A DNA stretch of 53,903 bases from Prochlorococcus sp. AG-409-J16 (GTDB taxonomy: Bacteria; Cyanobacteriota; Cyanobacteriia; PCC-6307; Cyanobiaceae). This document shows positions 1-7,603 of this stretch, piece by piece (position 1 is the stretch's first letter; the number at the start of each line of letters is the position of its first letter). The stretch is taken from NCBI GenBank assembly GCA_003215655.1, contig QCKB01000010.1, positions 1-53,903 of the forward strand, written 5' to 3'. A program made the translations under genes and the position numbers. The notes beneath the pieces are model-generated. The model was not told where the DNA came from and ran no database searches. It saw only the letters and a list, made by a program, of their open reading frames with translations.

Positions 1-414
1 TATATAAAAGCTATTCAGGCTTATCACCTTGAGAAGGGAACAAATCCTACTTTGCCTGAGCATTTACGTGAATACGTATCAGTGATAGGCTGTGAAGTTA
101 ATGATTATAAAGCATGTAAATCTGGAAGACAAATTAATCCCTCAGGATATAGAAAATGGAATAGTCCCAGTGGTCTTTATGAAATTTCACTAGGGGAAGA
201 TGGAGATCACGCTTCGCTTATAAGCAATCCAAATAACCCTGATGGAGGTGGAGGGTTTGTCTCTTATCTTACTGCTTATCCTATGGGCGATTTTGCTAAT
301 AAAGGATTACCAATTTATGCTTGCTATAATTTAAGTACAGGTGCTTCAGCAGTTACAATTATGAAAGAACCTGGAGCAGATATAGTTAATGAAGGCAAGA
401 AGAAATGTAGATAA
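1..414 (+). CDS. Type IV major pilin-like protein, 5' end outside the window
   Basis: C-terminal part of a pilin; the frame is open to the first base, so leader and N-terminal helix lie upstream of the window. The first visible residues, YIKAIQAYHLEKG, align with the SYIKAAQSFYIEN region of the next pilin at 1095, followed by the same landmarks: a Y/V-rich stretch ending in C, 'WNSPSGLYEI', and a late cysteine in 'YACYNLSTGAS'. Such proteins are cleaved by prepilin peptidase and assembled into a surface or secretion fibre. It appears to be the first visible member of the tandem array. The C-terminal domain differs strongly from the other copies. Confidence 0.85.
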   Translation, partial: YIKAIQAYHLEKGTNPTLPEHLREYVSVIGCEVNDYKACKSGRQINPSGYRKWNSPSGLYEISLGEDGDHASLISNPNNPDGGGGFVSYLTAYPMGDFANKGLPIYACYNLSTGASAVTIMKEPGADIVNEGKKKCR

Positions 415-1094
415 GTTCTTTAAATCTAAGTTGAATCACAAAAAGTATGTGATCTAATTTAAGTGAATATCAATCGATTGCTTTTATGAAATCAAGCCTT
501 GATTTCGAACGTAGGAATAGGTCTATGTATTGCCATTAGCTTGGCTCGCTATTTGACGAATTAGGTAAATTGAGGGTGAAATAAAAAAAAAACCAGATTG
601 ATGATCAGGGGGGCAAGAGTTTGGCAAAAGTTTGAAAAGAAAGTCAAACTTTTGCCGAAATAGATTGGTATAACAGGGCGCCTATGTCTTACGTAAGTAG
701 CACTCGACGTGGCTGAAGTCAGTTGGTATGACAAGCTGGCAACGGTGAAAACTGGGTTGGACAAGAGTTGGTCAAAAATGAAAACGCTATTTTCAACTTT
801 CAAGAAAACCTAGGATGGTATTGGCTTTTCTCTGGATTCCAGATAGCTAGAAAATTGCTGTAATCACTTCTCTTTATCTCGAGATGGATGGAATAGAGGG
901 TATGGGGGACAATAATCGAAAGCCTTTTCAATGCTTATTGTTCTAACAGTTTTCACCCAAATCCCCGACGTTCCATGGGTCCGTTTTGAACCCTCAGTGG
1001 TGGGCAGGGGTCTTTGTTCAGCAGGTAGAGATTTTATTCGTTTAGCCCTTGAAACCTTGTTGAAAGAGTGCAGCGTGATCAAACTAAAGAAAGA
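415..1094 (+). repeat. Pilin-array spacer module (copy A)
   Basis: 680 bases without a supported gene. It holds the recurring array spacer: a 'ttggctcgctat' box near 540, a degenerate GC inverted repeat near 590-613 preceded by an A-run, a 'ggtatgac-ggcgtc' box, a 20-base segment near 688-707 resembling the antisense of the rpsD 3' end (VEYYSRKV), a 'ttttcaactttcaagaaaa' box near 792, and the conserved block 'cagcgtgatcaaact' just before the pilin start. Related copies precede the pilins at 4915 and 6905, with a shorter one at 5777. Open frames on the minus strand here are repeat shadows. Confidence 0.75.
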
Positions 1095-1652
1095 ATGGCA
1101 TTAAAAGTGAAAGATCGATTGATTCAATACCTTCTCTCGAGAAAAGAAGAGGAAGGATTCACCCTGGTTGAATTAATTGTTGTGGTGATGATTATAGGAA
1201 TACTTTCTTCTATCGCAATTCCAAGTTTTATGAGTGCAGGGAATAAAGCTAAGCAACAGGAGGCTTCAACTTTAATTTCTTCTTATATTAAAGCAGCACA
1301 ATCTTTCTACATAGAAAATAGTCGTCGAGCACAGAATGCAGGGGACCTTTCACAGTATGTCGTTGTTGTTGGATGTCAATGGGATGCTAGTGATAAAGGA
1401 ACTGAAATATGCAAATCAGACCCACCAGTGATAATGGGTAGAGACAATCCAGGAACAAGCCAGTGGAATAGCCCTAGTGGCCTTTATAATATTAGAATAG
1501 AAGCAATATCATCATCGTCTCAAAACTTCAAGGCCATACCATATTTTGATAACTTATATGGCGTCAATGGATGCATTAATTATGAAAAAGGCTCTACAAA
1601 AGTTATCCTATTAAATGATAAAGGTTTTAATGTTCCTAATGTAGACTGCTAG
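1095..1652 (+). CDS. Type IV major pilin-like protein (PilA family)
   Basis: Prepilin of 185 residues. Its basic 21-residue leader ends in EEEG, followed by the class III signal FTLVELIVVVMIIGILSSIA with Glu at mature position 5, so prepilin peptidase should cut after the Gly. The C-terminal half is variable, with cysteines and the array signature 'WNSPSGLYNI'. I chose ATG 1095 (purine stretch AAAGAAAGA before it); an in-frame GTG at 1068 would add nine residues that are conserved between copies but lacks a ribosome binding site. Known role of the family: pili for adhesion, DNA uptake or secretion. Expression as a single-gene unit is likely, given the spacer modules on both sides. Confidence 0.9.
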   Translation: MALKVKDRLIQYLLSRKEEEGFTLVELIVVVMIIGILSSIAIPSFMSAGNKAKQQEASTLISSYIKAAQSFYIENSRRAQNAGDLSQYVVVVGCQWDASDKGTEICKSDPPVIMGRDNPGTSQWNSPSGLYNIRIEAISSSSQNFKAIPYFDNLYGVNGCINYEKGSTKVILLNDKGFNVPNVDC

Positions 1653-1671
1653 AATTTCTTTGTAATTAATA

Positions 1672-1956
1672 ATGAAAAGTTGCTTAGTTAGAATTGCCGT
1701 ATTTATTGTCATTTGTATAGGGTTAGGAGTACCTCTAGAAGCTTATCTGGTCAGCAAAATAGGTAAGATCCCTCCATTATTTTCTTACCCTAATCAACCA
1801 ATAACCAAGGAAGAGTCTCTGAAGAGGTATGAAGCTAATAAATCACGTTTAGAGTGGTTAGAAGCTCGAAGAAATATTAGTGGACTTACGCCTCTTTATA
1901 CCATTCTTCCAGCGCTGCTTCTTACCTTCTTGTTCTTTAGTAGAAGCAAGAATTAA
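1672..1956 (+). CDS. Small two-helix membrane protein
   Basis: 94 residues starting with a hydrophobic helix (about residues 7-27, like an uncleaved signal) and ending with a second helix (about 76-90) before SRSKN. The charged middle part is rich in E, K and R. It lies 19 bases after the pilin at 1095 on the same strand and could be co-transcribed. I do not recognise a family. It has no partner after the other pilins, so a pilus role is only a guess. Confidence 0.6.
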   Translation: MKSCLVRIAVFIVICIGLGVPLEAYLVSKIGKIPPLFSYPNQPITKEESLKRYEANKSRLEWLEARRNISGLTPLYTILPALLLTFLFFSRSKN

Positions 1957-1999
1957 GAGGCAATAGTTCAATGATAATGATATTTGTTAGACAAAAAAA

Positions 2000-2066
2000 C
2001 CGCGCGCGCCCCCCTGATCATCAATCTGGGCCCCCCCCCCCCCCCCCAGATTGATAATCTGAGGGG
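2000..2066 (+). repeat. C17 homopolymer inside an inverted repeat
   Basis: An alternating CGCGCGCG run is followed by six C, then an arm (CTGATCATCAATCTGGG, ending 2030), then 17 consecutive C (2031-2047), then the opposite arm CAGATTGATAATCTGAGGGG. The arms pair imperfectly and match the post-pilin hairpins seen at 4394, 6378 and 7522. So this is a version of the array hairpin whose C tract has expanded. The tract is striking in AT-rich DNA. It could be unstable in length, fold as i-motif/G-quadruplex, or be a sequencing or assembly artefact. Confidence 0.8.
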
Positions 2067-2084
2067 TGAAAAAGTTTGAATAAA

Positions 2085-2236
2085 GTTTGAATGTAAAGCC
2101 CAAAGTGATTGTTATGCCTGGCCTCTTAATTCGGTAGGTCGAAAATATGTCGCTTTTGCCCTTGAAAGTTGTCTAAGGACAGCAGCGTAATCAGACTTAT
2201 GGAAAGAGTTACATCCCTTCTTCTTAGAAGATTTAT
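2085..2236 (+). pseudogene. Remnant of pilin upstream module and leader
   Basis: After the C17 hairpin come recognisable but decayed pieces of the pilin spacer: 'ttcggtaggtcgaaaatatgtcgctttt', then 'cagcagcgtaatcagactta' in place of the cagcgtgatcaaact block, then 'cttcttagaagatttattc', similar to the end of the leader-coding segment. No prepilin reading frame survives. It marks the place of a deleted or never completed pilin unit just before the small gene at 2239. Confidence 0.6.
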
Positions 2237-2238
2237 TC

Positions 2239-2436
2239 ATGAGAACAAAAATGTCACCTAGGAGGGCATTGCTTACTTCGGCAATAATGACTTCAGTCCC
2301 AACTTTTCTATTCTTTATTGCTTCTGAGAAGGTTTCATTCTATTGGCTCTCAATATCGTCAATACTCATTAATTGGATACTCATCCGTTGGCTTGATGAC
2401 CGTCAATGGTATAGAGAATGGAAGAGAAAGGAGTAA
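2239..2436 (+). CDS. Small membrane protein
   Basis: 65 residues with two likely membrane helices (about 9-27 and 32-50) and a charged tail ending WYREWKRKE. It starts exactly where the decayed pilin leader ends. Family not recognised. The length and composition resemble the many tiny membrane proteins of this genome, but coding support is modest. Confidence 0.45.
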   Translation: MRTKMSPRRALLTSAIMTSVPTFLFFIASEKVSFYWLSISSILINWILIRWLDDRQWYREWKRKE

Positions 2437-2592
2437 TAACTTCATAATAGCCCAGTAGTGTAAAGGGTTCTTGATTCAGCAATTAGAGAATATGTTCATT
2501 TGTCTTTAAGTTGTTGACGGAAGGATTTATTAGGAGGCCTAATGATGATTTTAGCTTTGAATTTCTATTGGTTGATATATATTTTCTTTATA

Positions 2593-4026
2593 TTATTGAA
2601 AGAAATTAGTTAGGTAATCACTTCCTTTAGATGTATAAAGGAAGTCCGTAGGAACCAATTCCCCATGCCAATCATAATATTTAGAAGTGATCTTAAAAAG
2701 AAAAGTAATAGGATGAATAGAATTCTCTTGATTACAATCGACTGAGATTAGGTTCGCATTTTTTAAATCAAGACAAAAGTTTTTGCACTCTTCACTTTGA
2801 TCTAATTCTATAAAGCCTTCATGATGGGAATAATCAAGAAGTTTCTTTAATAAGTCTTTGTCTATAGGGTCATTTTTTTTTGATACATTTAATCTGTCTC
2901 TGGTTACTATATTAGGTAATTTATATTGGGAAATTAAGCTACTCTGTAAGTTAATTAAATCATTAGCTCCCTTTAAGTTCAAAAGAACATCTATTGAACT
3001 TTCTTTTTTCAATTCTCGCCAGTTAGGTTTCTCAAGCAAGTTAAAACATGATCTAAAGATTACGTTGTCATTTAAATTTCTAGCATATGAGCTTGTGATT
3101 AGTTTTACGTTATCATTTAAATTTCTGGCGTATGAACTTGTGATCATTTTTATTATCTCCTCAGGATCATGTAATACTTCCCAAAGTTGTTGGAATGAAG
3201 AAATCAGCCTTTCTTTTGGATCACGATAAAAACCAAGGCGAAGAAGTTTCTTCCCAAAATGATTCAAATGTGAATTGCATATCTCTTGGTGATCTGTACC
3301 ATGTGATCTAAGAAATGTAAATTCTAATTGTTTATTATCTTTGCTTATCATATAATCAATTAGAGCTTTTTTGTAATTATGATTAGGAATATTGTAGTCT
3401 GCTAGAAAGTTAATTTGATCTTGGTATAAAGGGAAGCCCTTCCAAGAATTTGAGTTATATGCCATGCCATTTAGGTACCATTCCTTTATACATGACCATA
3501 TTGGATTGGCGAATCGAACTCCTCCTGTCTTTGGGATATGTATATACATAAGGTATTTAAGGTTAGATTCAAAATCTGATAGATATGATGGCACAAAAAT
3601 AACACCTTTTGGCAATCCTTCAAGGTTCTTGTAAGGAGAATAATTATTCCCCATACTTTGCATACTTTTTGTGAAATGTTCTATTTTTATATTATTTTTA
3701 TTTAAATATTTAAGGTGCAACTCATAAGATTTCTTTGCCGAGTTTGGTCTTTCAATTCTTGTATAAATGTCTCCAATACCGGTATAAATTTCATTTCTAT
3801 CTGGATCTAGTATTATTGAATTTTTATAAAAGTATAGAGCTTTGGCTAGTTGACCAATCTTTTTATGGCAAGAAGCAATTAATCTATATAAGCCTGGCTG
3901 GTTCGCTTTAATTTTTAATGCATGTGTATAGTTCTTTATTGATAATTCAATATTTCCAATACTCAAATAATGGGCTCCTAATGCCAAGTATTTTTGATTC
4001 TCATCCAGGTCTTTTTTTATTGTCAT
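2593..4026 (-). CDS. TPR protein with sulfotransferase-like domain
   Basis: 477 residues. Residues about 10-125 are tetratricopeptide repeats of normal 34-residue spacing. The second part carries a P-loop-like YIHIPKTGG (compare the PAPS 5'-phosphosulfate loop of sulfotransferases) and a later RDPKERLISSF (compare the 3'-phosphate-binding motif RDPxxRxxS). Predicted role by family: transfer of sulfate from PAPS to a glycan or other surface molecule, with the TPR as a docking part. The end, 'SIHPITFLFK...LVPTDFL', also occurs in the island gene at 41353. It sits opposite to the pilins and interrupts their array. An internal 15-residue tandem duplication is present (ITSSYARNLNDNV twice). Substrate unknown. 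Confidence 0.75.
   Translation of the reverse strand: MTIKKDLDENQKYLALGAHYLSIGNIELSIKNYTHALKIKANQPGLYRLIASCHKKIGQLAKALYFYKNSIILDPDRNEIYTGIGDIYTRIERPNSAKKSYELHLKYLNKNNIKIEHFTKSMQSMGNNYSPYKNLEGLPKGVIFVPSYLSDFESNLKYLMYIHIPKTGGVRFANPIWSCIKEWYLNGMAYNSNSWKGFPLYQDQINFLADYNIPNHNYKKALIDYMISKDNKQLEFTFLRSHGTDHQEICNSHLNHFGKKLLRLGFYRDPKERLISSFQQLWEVLHDPEEIIKMITSSYARNLNDNVKLITSSYARNLNDNVIFRSCFNLLEKPNWRELKKESSIDVLLNLKGANDLINLQSSLISQYKLPNIVTRDRLNVSKKNDPIDKDLLKKLLDYSHHEGFIELDQSEECKNFCLDLKNANLISVDCNQENSIHPITFLFKITSKYYDWHGELVPTDFLYTSKGSDYLTNFFQ
3061..3150 (-). repeat. 45-base in-frame tandem duplication
   Basis: Two copies of a 45-base unit (starting at 3061 and 3106) inside the TPR-sulfotransferase gene encode ITSSYARNLNDNV twice. 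The DNA copies have several substitutions yet the peptide is unchanged, so the duplication is not brand new and the peptide seems to be under constraint. Confidence 0.9.
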
Positions 4027-4105
4027 CGATGATGATGAACTTATCTATTGTAGTGCAATGTAATTGCAATTAATAGCAAGAGACATGAATTTTTTGTAAA
4101 ATAAT

Positions 4106-4204
4106 TCATTTGCTGACCTTGCTTCTTTCCCTGTAACTAATGAGTCCCATAATACTAGATTTCAATACTGCATCTACTACCAGGTTCCAGGCTAAGAAAT
4201 CCAT
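4106..4204 (-). CDS. 32-residue single-helix membrane peptide
   Basis: Begins MDFLAWNLVVDAVL and ends RERSKVSK: one short hydrophobic helix and a basic tail. I accept it as a gene because a homologue, MDFFAWHLVVDAVL..., exists 41 kb away at 45332-45424, also with intact frame, and most nucleotide differences keep the peptide similar. It lies 79 bases upstream of the TPR-sulfotransferase gene on the same strand. Function unknown. Confidence 0.6.
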   Translation of the reverse strand: MDFLAWNLVVDAVLKSSIMGLISYRERSKVSK

Positions 4205-4246
4205 AGTTATAACTCCTGCTTCTTGCTGTCAATACAAAGGTAATGG

Positions 4247-4323
4247 GCAGTCAAACTGGTTCCACTAAGGTTGTTGAGTCAAGTACTAAAGAGCGCTTGG
4301 TTACACCACCAAATTGCACTTAA
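4247..4323 (+). pseudogene. 3' fragment of a pilin gene
   Basis: 77 bases almost identical to the end of the pilin at 6905 (its bases 7374-7450), encoding the last 25 residues SQTGSTKVVES...TPPNCT plus stop. The match continues into the downstream spacer. No 5' part is present: the fragment begins directly after sequence belonging to the opposite-strand insertion. This suggests the TPR-sulfotransferase segment replaced the front of an existing pilin copy. Confidence 0.85.
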
Positions 4324-4393
4324 TTAAATTGCTAAATAATTCATATTGGGCTGGCTATCAAAAGAATTAGTGAAATTTATTGGCAAATAAAAT

Positions 4394-4416
4394 CCCCCAG
4401 ATTGAAGATTCGGGGG
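4394..4416 (+). repeat. Post-pilin GC hairpin
   Basis: CCCCC-AGATTGAAGATTC-GGGGG, a stem of five C:G pairs with a partly paired inner part, preceded by an A-run. There is no U-tract in the plus direction; in the minus direction the hairpin is followed by T-rich DNA. The same element follows pilins at 6322 and 7450. It may be a transcript-end or stability element. Confidence 0.6.
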
Positions 4417-4450
4417 TTGATAATGTTTGACAAGAAAGTCAAACTGACTG

Positions 4451-4495
4451 GTATGACTGGTATGACTGGTATGACTGGTATGACTGGTATGACTG
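4451..4495 (+). repeat. Five tandem 9-base repeats
   Basis: GGTATGACT repeated exactly five times, in the place where the other spacer copies carry one GGTATGACT just before GGCGTCTA. This is a recent replication-slippage expansion inside the spacer that leads to the pilin at 4915. A hairpin GTTTGAC...GTCAAAC lies directly before it. The spacer (4324-4914) contains no supported gene. Confidence 0.9.
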
Positions 4496-4914
4496 GGCGT
4501 CTAGACCTTGCGTGAGTAGTACTCTACGTGGCTCAGATCACTTGGTATCACTGAGCCTCAACGGTGAAATCAGGTTTGAACAAAGTTTGAATAAATTGAA
4601 AGTACCATTTTCAACTTTCAAGAAAATCGTGGCTGGTATTGGCTTTCCTCTTGATTCCATATAGCTAGAAAATTTCAGAAATCACTCTCCTTTCACCCGA
4701 GATTGATCGAATAAGGGGGTATAGGGGACAACGATTGAAAGCCTTTTCAGGACTGTTTGGTCTTGCAGCTTTAGGTTCAATTCCCACTGAACACGTTGTC
4801 CAGTGATGAAACCACTTTGCTGGAAAGGGTTCTTGATTTGCTAGCTCGTAAATATGTCGTTTTAACTCTTGAAATCTTGTTGAAACAGTGCAGCGTGATC
4901 AAACTGAAGAAAGA

Positions 4915-5388
4915 ATGGCATTCAAAGTGAAACAACGACTCATTCAATACCTGCTCTCGAGAAAAGAAGAGGAAGGATTCACGTTGGTTGAATTAATAGT
5001 TGTGGTAATGATTATTGGAATTCTTTCTGCTATTGCTATCCCAAGCTTTATTAATAATGTAGAGAAGGCAGAAGTCACAGGCGCTCAATTGTATTTACAT
5101 ACTGCAGTTAAGGAGTGCCAAATGAAAATAGCCTTTGGTGACCCAGATCCCACTTATACACTTCCGCCTAATACTACGAGGTTTCAATTTCCAGACAGTG
5201 GAGATGATGGTAAGTGTTTAAGTCCTCCATCAGGCAATATATTCACTGCGGCAAGAACTATTATGGGACAATCAGTTGCTGATTATGCTCTAAATATTAA
5301 TGTAGTTACTGGGGAAAAAAGTACTCAATTTAATGTACCTTCTTGGATTACTTGGAAAGGCATTTATTCACCAATACTACAAAAGTAA
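4915..5388 (+). CDS. Type IV major pilin-like protein, divergent C-terminus
   Basis: 157 residues. The leader, cleavage site and helix (EEEG / FTLVELIVVVMIIGILSAIA) are those of the array, and 161 bases around the start (4868-5028) are identical to the next pilin's 5730-5890. The rest differs completely: INNVEKAEVTGAQLYLHTAVKECQ, then a Pro/Gly-rich head with two visible cysteines and no WNSPSG signature, more like a general cyanobacterial PilA. Start chosen at ATG 4915; GTG 4888 is the alternative. Probably a structural pilin of different surface character. Confidence 0.88.
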   Translation: MAFKVKQRLIQYLLSRKEEEGFTLVELIVVVMIIGILSAIAIPSFINNVEKAEVTGAQLYLHTAVKECQMKIAFGDPDPTYTLPPNTTRFQFPDSGDDGKCLSPPSGNIFTAARTIMGQSVADYALNINVVTGEKSTQFNVPSWITWKGIYSPILQK

Positions 5389-5776
5389 TTTCGCTGATTA
5401 ATAAAGTTGAGACTTTCGCGGATTTACTATTAGATATTAATTAATTTTTCTTTTATGCGCTGGCTATAAGAAACCAAGTCTTGATTTGGAATGTTGAAAT
5501 GGGTCAATGTATTGCTCTTGGATTGGCTCGCTATCTAATGAACTATTTAATTTTGGGGCCAAATAACCTTCCCCCTCATTGATGGGCCGCAGGTAATGAT
5601 AAAAAGTCTTTTTAGGACTTCTTGCTCTAATAGCTTTCTGAAAGTCTCAATGGAGAGCAGGTTCAGTGAGTAAACATAGTATTAGATAGGGTTCTTGATT
5701 CATTAGGTGGAGATTTTGTTCATTTTGCCCTTGAAATCTTGTTGAAACAGTGCAGCGTGATCAAACTGAAGAAAGA
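5389..5776 (+). repeat. Short pilin spacer module
   Basis: 388 bases without a gene. It contains the post-pilin part ('aagtcttgatttggaatg' and 'ttggctcgctatct', as after the first pilin), and from about 5600 a shortened upstream module. The GC hairpin and the rpsD-derived box present in the other spacers are missing. Confidence 0.6.
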
Positions 5777-6322
5777 ATGGCATTCAAAGTGAAACAACGA
5801 CTCATTCAATACCTGCTCTCGAGAAAAGAAGAGGAAGGATTCACGTTGGTTGAATTAATAGTTGTGGTAATGATTATTGGAATTCTTTCTTCTATAGCAA
5901 TTCCAAGCTTTATGAATGCTGGAGATAAGGCTAAACAGCAAGAAGCTACTACTATTGTCTCTTCATATATAAAGGCAGCACAGGCTTATTACACTGAAAA
6001 TAGTTCTTTAGCAAAAGAAGCCGGTCATTTGGATAAGTATGTAAATGTCACTAACTGCAATGCCCCTAACCCTAATCCACAGAATTGCAAAAATAATGCT
6101 GGTACGCGGACTTCCGGAGATTCAAAAGAGTGGCATAGCCCTAGCGGCCACTTCCATGTGAAAATTAGATTTGATGATCTTAGGACTAAAATTACTGCTG
6201 AGCCTACAGGTGAATATTCCCAAAGAGGATATGGTGTAGCGGGTTGTTTTAATAAATCAAGTGGATCAACTAAAGTGATTTTATCTAATGAAAAAGGAAC
6301 ACTCCCTTCAAATGATTGTTGA
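5777..6322 (+). CDS. Type IV major pilin-like protein
   Basis: 181 residues with the array leader (ending EEEG), FTLVELIVVVMIIGILSSIA helix, then AKQQEATTIVSSYIKAAQAYYTEN and a cysteine-containing C-terminal domain with 'WHSPSGHFHV', a variant of the WNSPSG signature. DNA of start and helix is identical to the preceding copy, while the C-terminal half resembles the pilins at 1095 and 6905 at moderate level. ATG 5777 is preferred over GTG 5750. Prepilin peptidase substrate by motif. Confidence 0.9.
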   Translation: MAFKVKQRLIQYLLSRKEEEGFTLVELIVVVMIIGILSSIAIPSFMNAGDKAKQQEATTIVSSYIKAAQAYYTENSSLAKEAGHLDKYVNVTNCNAPNPNPQNCKNNAGTRTSGDSKEWHSPSGHFHVKIRFDDLRTKITAEPTGEYSQRGYGVAGCFNKSSGSTKVILSNEKGTLPSNDC

Positions 6323-6377
6323 ATTAAGCTTGGCTCGCTATCTAAAGAATTAGTTAAATTTAGCGGCTAAATAAAAA

Positions 6378-6401
6378 CCCCCAGATTGAAGATCCGGGGG
6401 G
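6378..6401 (+). repeat. Post-pilin GC hairpin
   Basis: CCCCCAGATTGAAGATCCGGGGGG: five C:G pairs, one mismatch, then four inner pairs around GAA. It is preceded by TAAATAAAAA, so a U-tract would follow only on the minus strand. Equivalent in position to 4394 and 7522. Confidence 0.6.
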
Positions 6402-6407
6402 TAAAAA

Positions 6408-6451
6408 GTTTGTCTAAAGTTTGTCTAAAGTTTGTCTAAAGTTTGTCTGAA
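6408..6451 (+). repeat. Four tandem 11-base repeats
   Basis: GTTTGTCTAAA three times plus GTTTGTCTGAA, directly after the post-pilin hairpin. Other spacers have a single GTTTGAC or GTTTGAATAAA here. The following 6452-6904 carries the standard upstream module with the rpsD-like box near 6493-6517; no gene is supported there. Confidence 0.9.
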
Positions 6452-6904
6452 TTGACAAACTTTCACTGAAAACCCTTGGTATGACTGGCCGTCTATACCT
6501 TACGTGAGTAGTACTCTACGTCGCTGAGATCGATTGATATGACTAGGTGACAACGGTGAAATCAGGGTTTGAATAAAGTTTGAATGATTTGAAAGTGCCA
6601 TTTTCAACTTTCAAGAAAACCAAGGCTGGCATTGGCTTTTCTCTTGATTCCATATAGCTAGAAAATTTCAGTAATCCCTCCTTTTTCTTTCGAGATGAAT
6701 GGAATGGAGGGTATGGGGGATAACGATCGAAAGCCTTTTCAGGGCTATTTGACTCACAGTTTTGGCTCAATTCCCACTGGACACGTTGTCCAGTGATGAA
6801 ACCCCTTTGTTGGACTGGGTTCTCGATTCGGCAGGTGGGAAATATGTCGCTTTCACCCTTGAAATCTTGTTGAAAGAGTGCTGCGTGATCAAACTGAAGA
6901 AAGA

Positions 6905-7450
6905 ATGGCAGTGAAAGTGAAACAACGACTCATTCAATACCTGCTTTCAAGGAAAGAAGAGGAAGGATTCACGTTGGTGGAATTAATAGTTGTGGTGATG
7001 ATTATTGGAATTCTGTCTTCTATCGCAATCCCAAGTTTTATGAGTGCAGGAGATAAAGCCAAACAAAAAGAGGCTTCAGTCGCTTTGTCTGCTTATGTCA
7101 GAGCTGCTCAGGCTTATTACACAGAGAACAGTCAAAATGCTGTTCATGCAGGTCATTTGGCTAATTACGTTAGTGTTATCGCCTGTGCAAATGCATCCAA
7201 TCCAAGTGGATGCAAAGATTCACCACCTGTCAACCTAGAAAATACGCAAGCAACTAGTTGGAATACACCTAGTGGTCTTTATGCGATAGGCATAATTAGT
7301 TCAAATTCTCAGGTGCAATTCACGGCCAACCCATCAGAAGGGTTTAATGGTTATGGAGTATCGGCATGTTTTAGCAGTCAAACTGGTTCCACTAAGGTTG
7401 TTGAGTCAAGCACTAAAGAGCGCTTGGTTACACCACCAAATTGCACTTAA
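6905..7450 (+). CDS. Type IV major pilin-like protein
   Basis: 181 residues: basic leader ending EEEG, FTLVELIVVVMIIGILSSIA with Glu5, then AKQKEASVALSAYVRAAQAYYTEN and a variable domain with cysteines, 'WNTPSGLYAI' and the end TPPNCT. Its 3' end is duplicated as a fragment at 4247. It is the last pilin before the convergent rpsD, separated by a spacer that carries the hairpin at 7522. Start ATG 6905; GTG 6878 is in frame upstream. Confidence 0.9.
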   Translation: MAVKVKQRLIQYLLSRKEEEGFTLVELIVVVMIIGILSSIAIPSFMSAGDKAKQKEASVALSAYVRAAQAYYTENSQNAVHAGHLANYVSVIACANASNPSGCKDSPPVNLENTQATSWNTPSGLYAIGIISSNSQVQFTANPSEGFNGYGVSACFSSQTGSTKVVESSTKERLVTPPNCT

Positions 7451-7521
7451 TTAAATTGCTAAATAATTCATATTTGGCTCGCTATCTAAAGAATTAGTTA
7501 AATTTAGCGGCTAAATACCCC

Positions 7522-7544
7522 CCCCCAGACTGATGATCTGGGGG
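7522..7544 (+). terminator. Hairpin between convergent pilin and rpsD
   Basis: CCCCCAGA-ctgatga-TCTGGGGG gives a perfect 8-base-pair stem, within a run of nine C. It lies between the last pilin (plus) and rpsD (minus), and could end transcripts from both sides although no clear U-run follows on the plus strand. It is the best-formed member of the array hairpin family. Confidence 0.55.
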
Positions 7545-7603
7545 TGAAAATGTTTGACAAGAAAGTCAAGCTTTTGCCGAAATCGATTGGTATGACTGGG
7601 CGT

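Noticed and set aside
561-1082. Two minus-strand frames of 80 and 72 residues in the pilin spacer
   Set aside because: They lie in the repeated spacer; the equivalent frames in other copies are broken or different, so they are shadows of a repeat, not genes.
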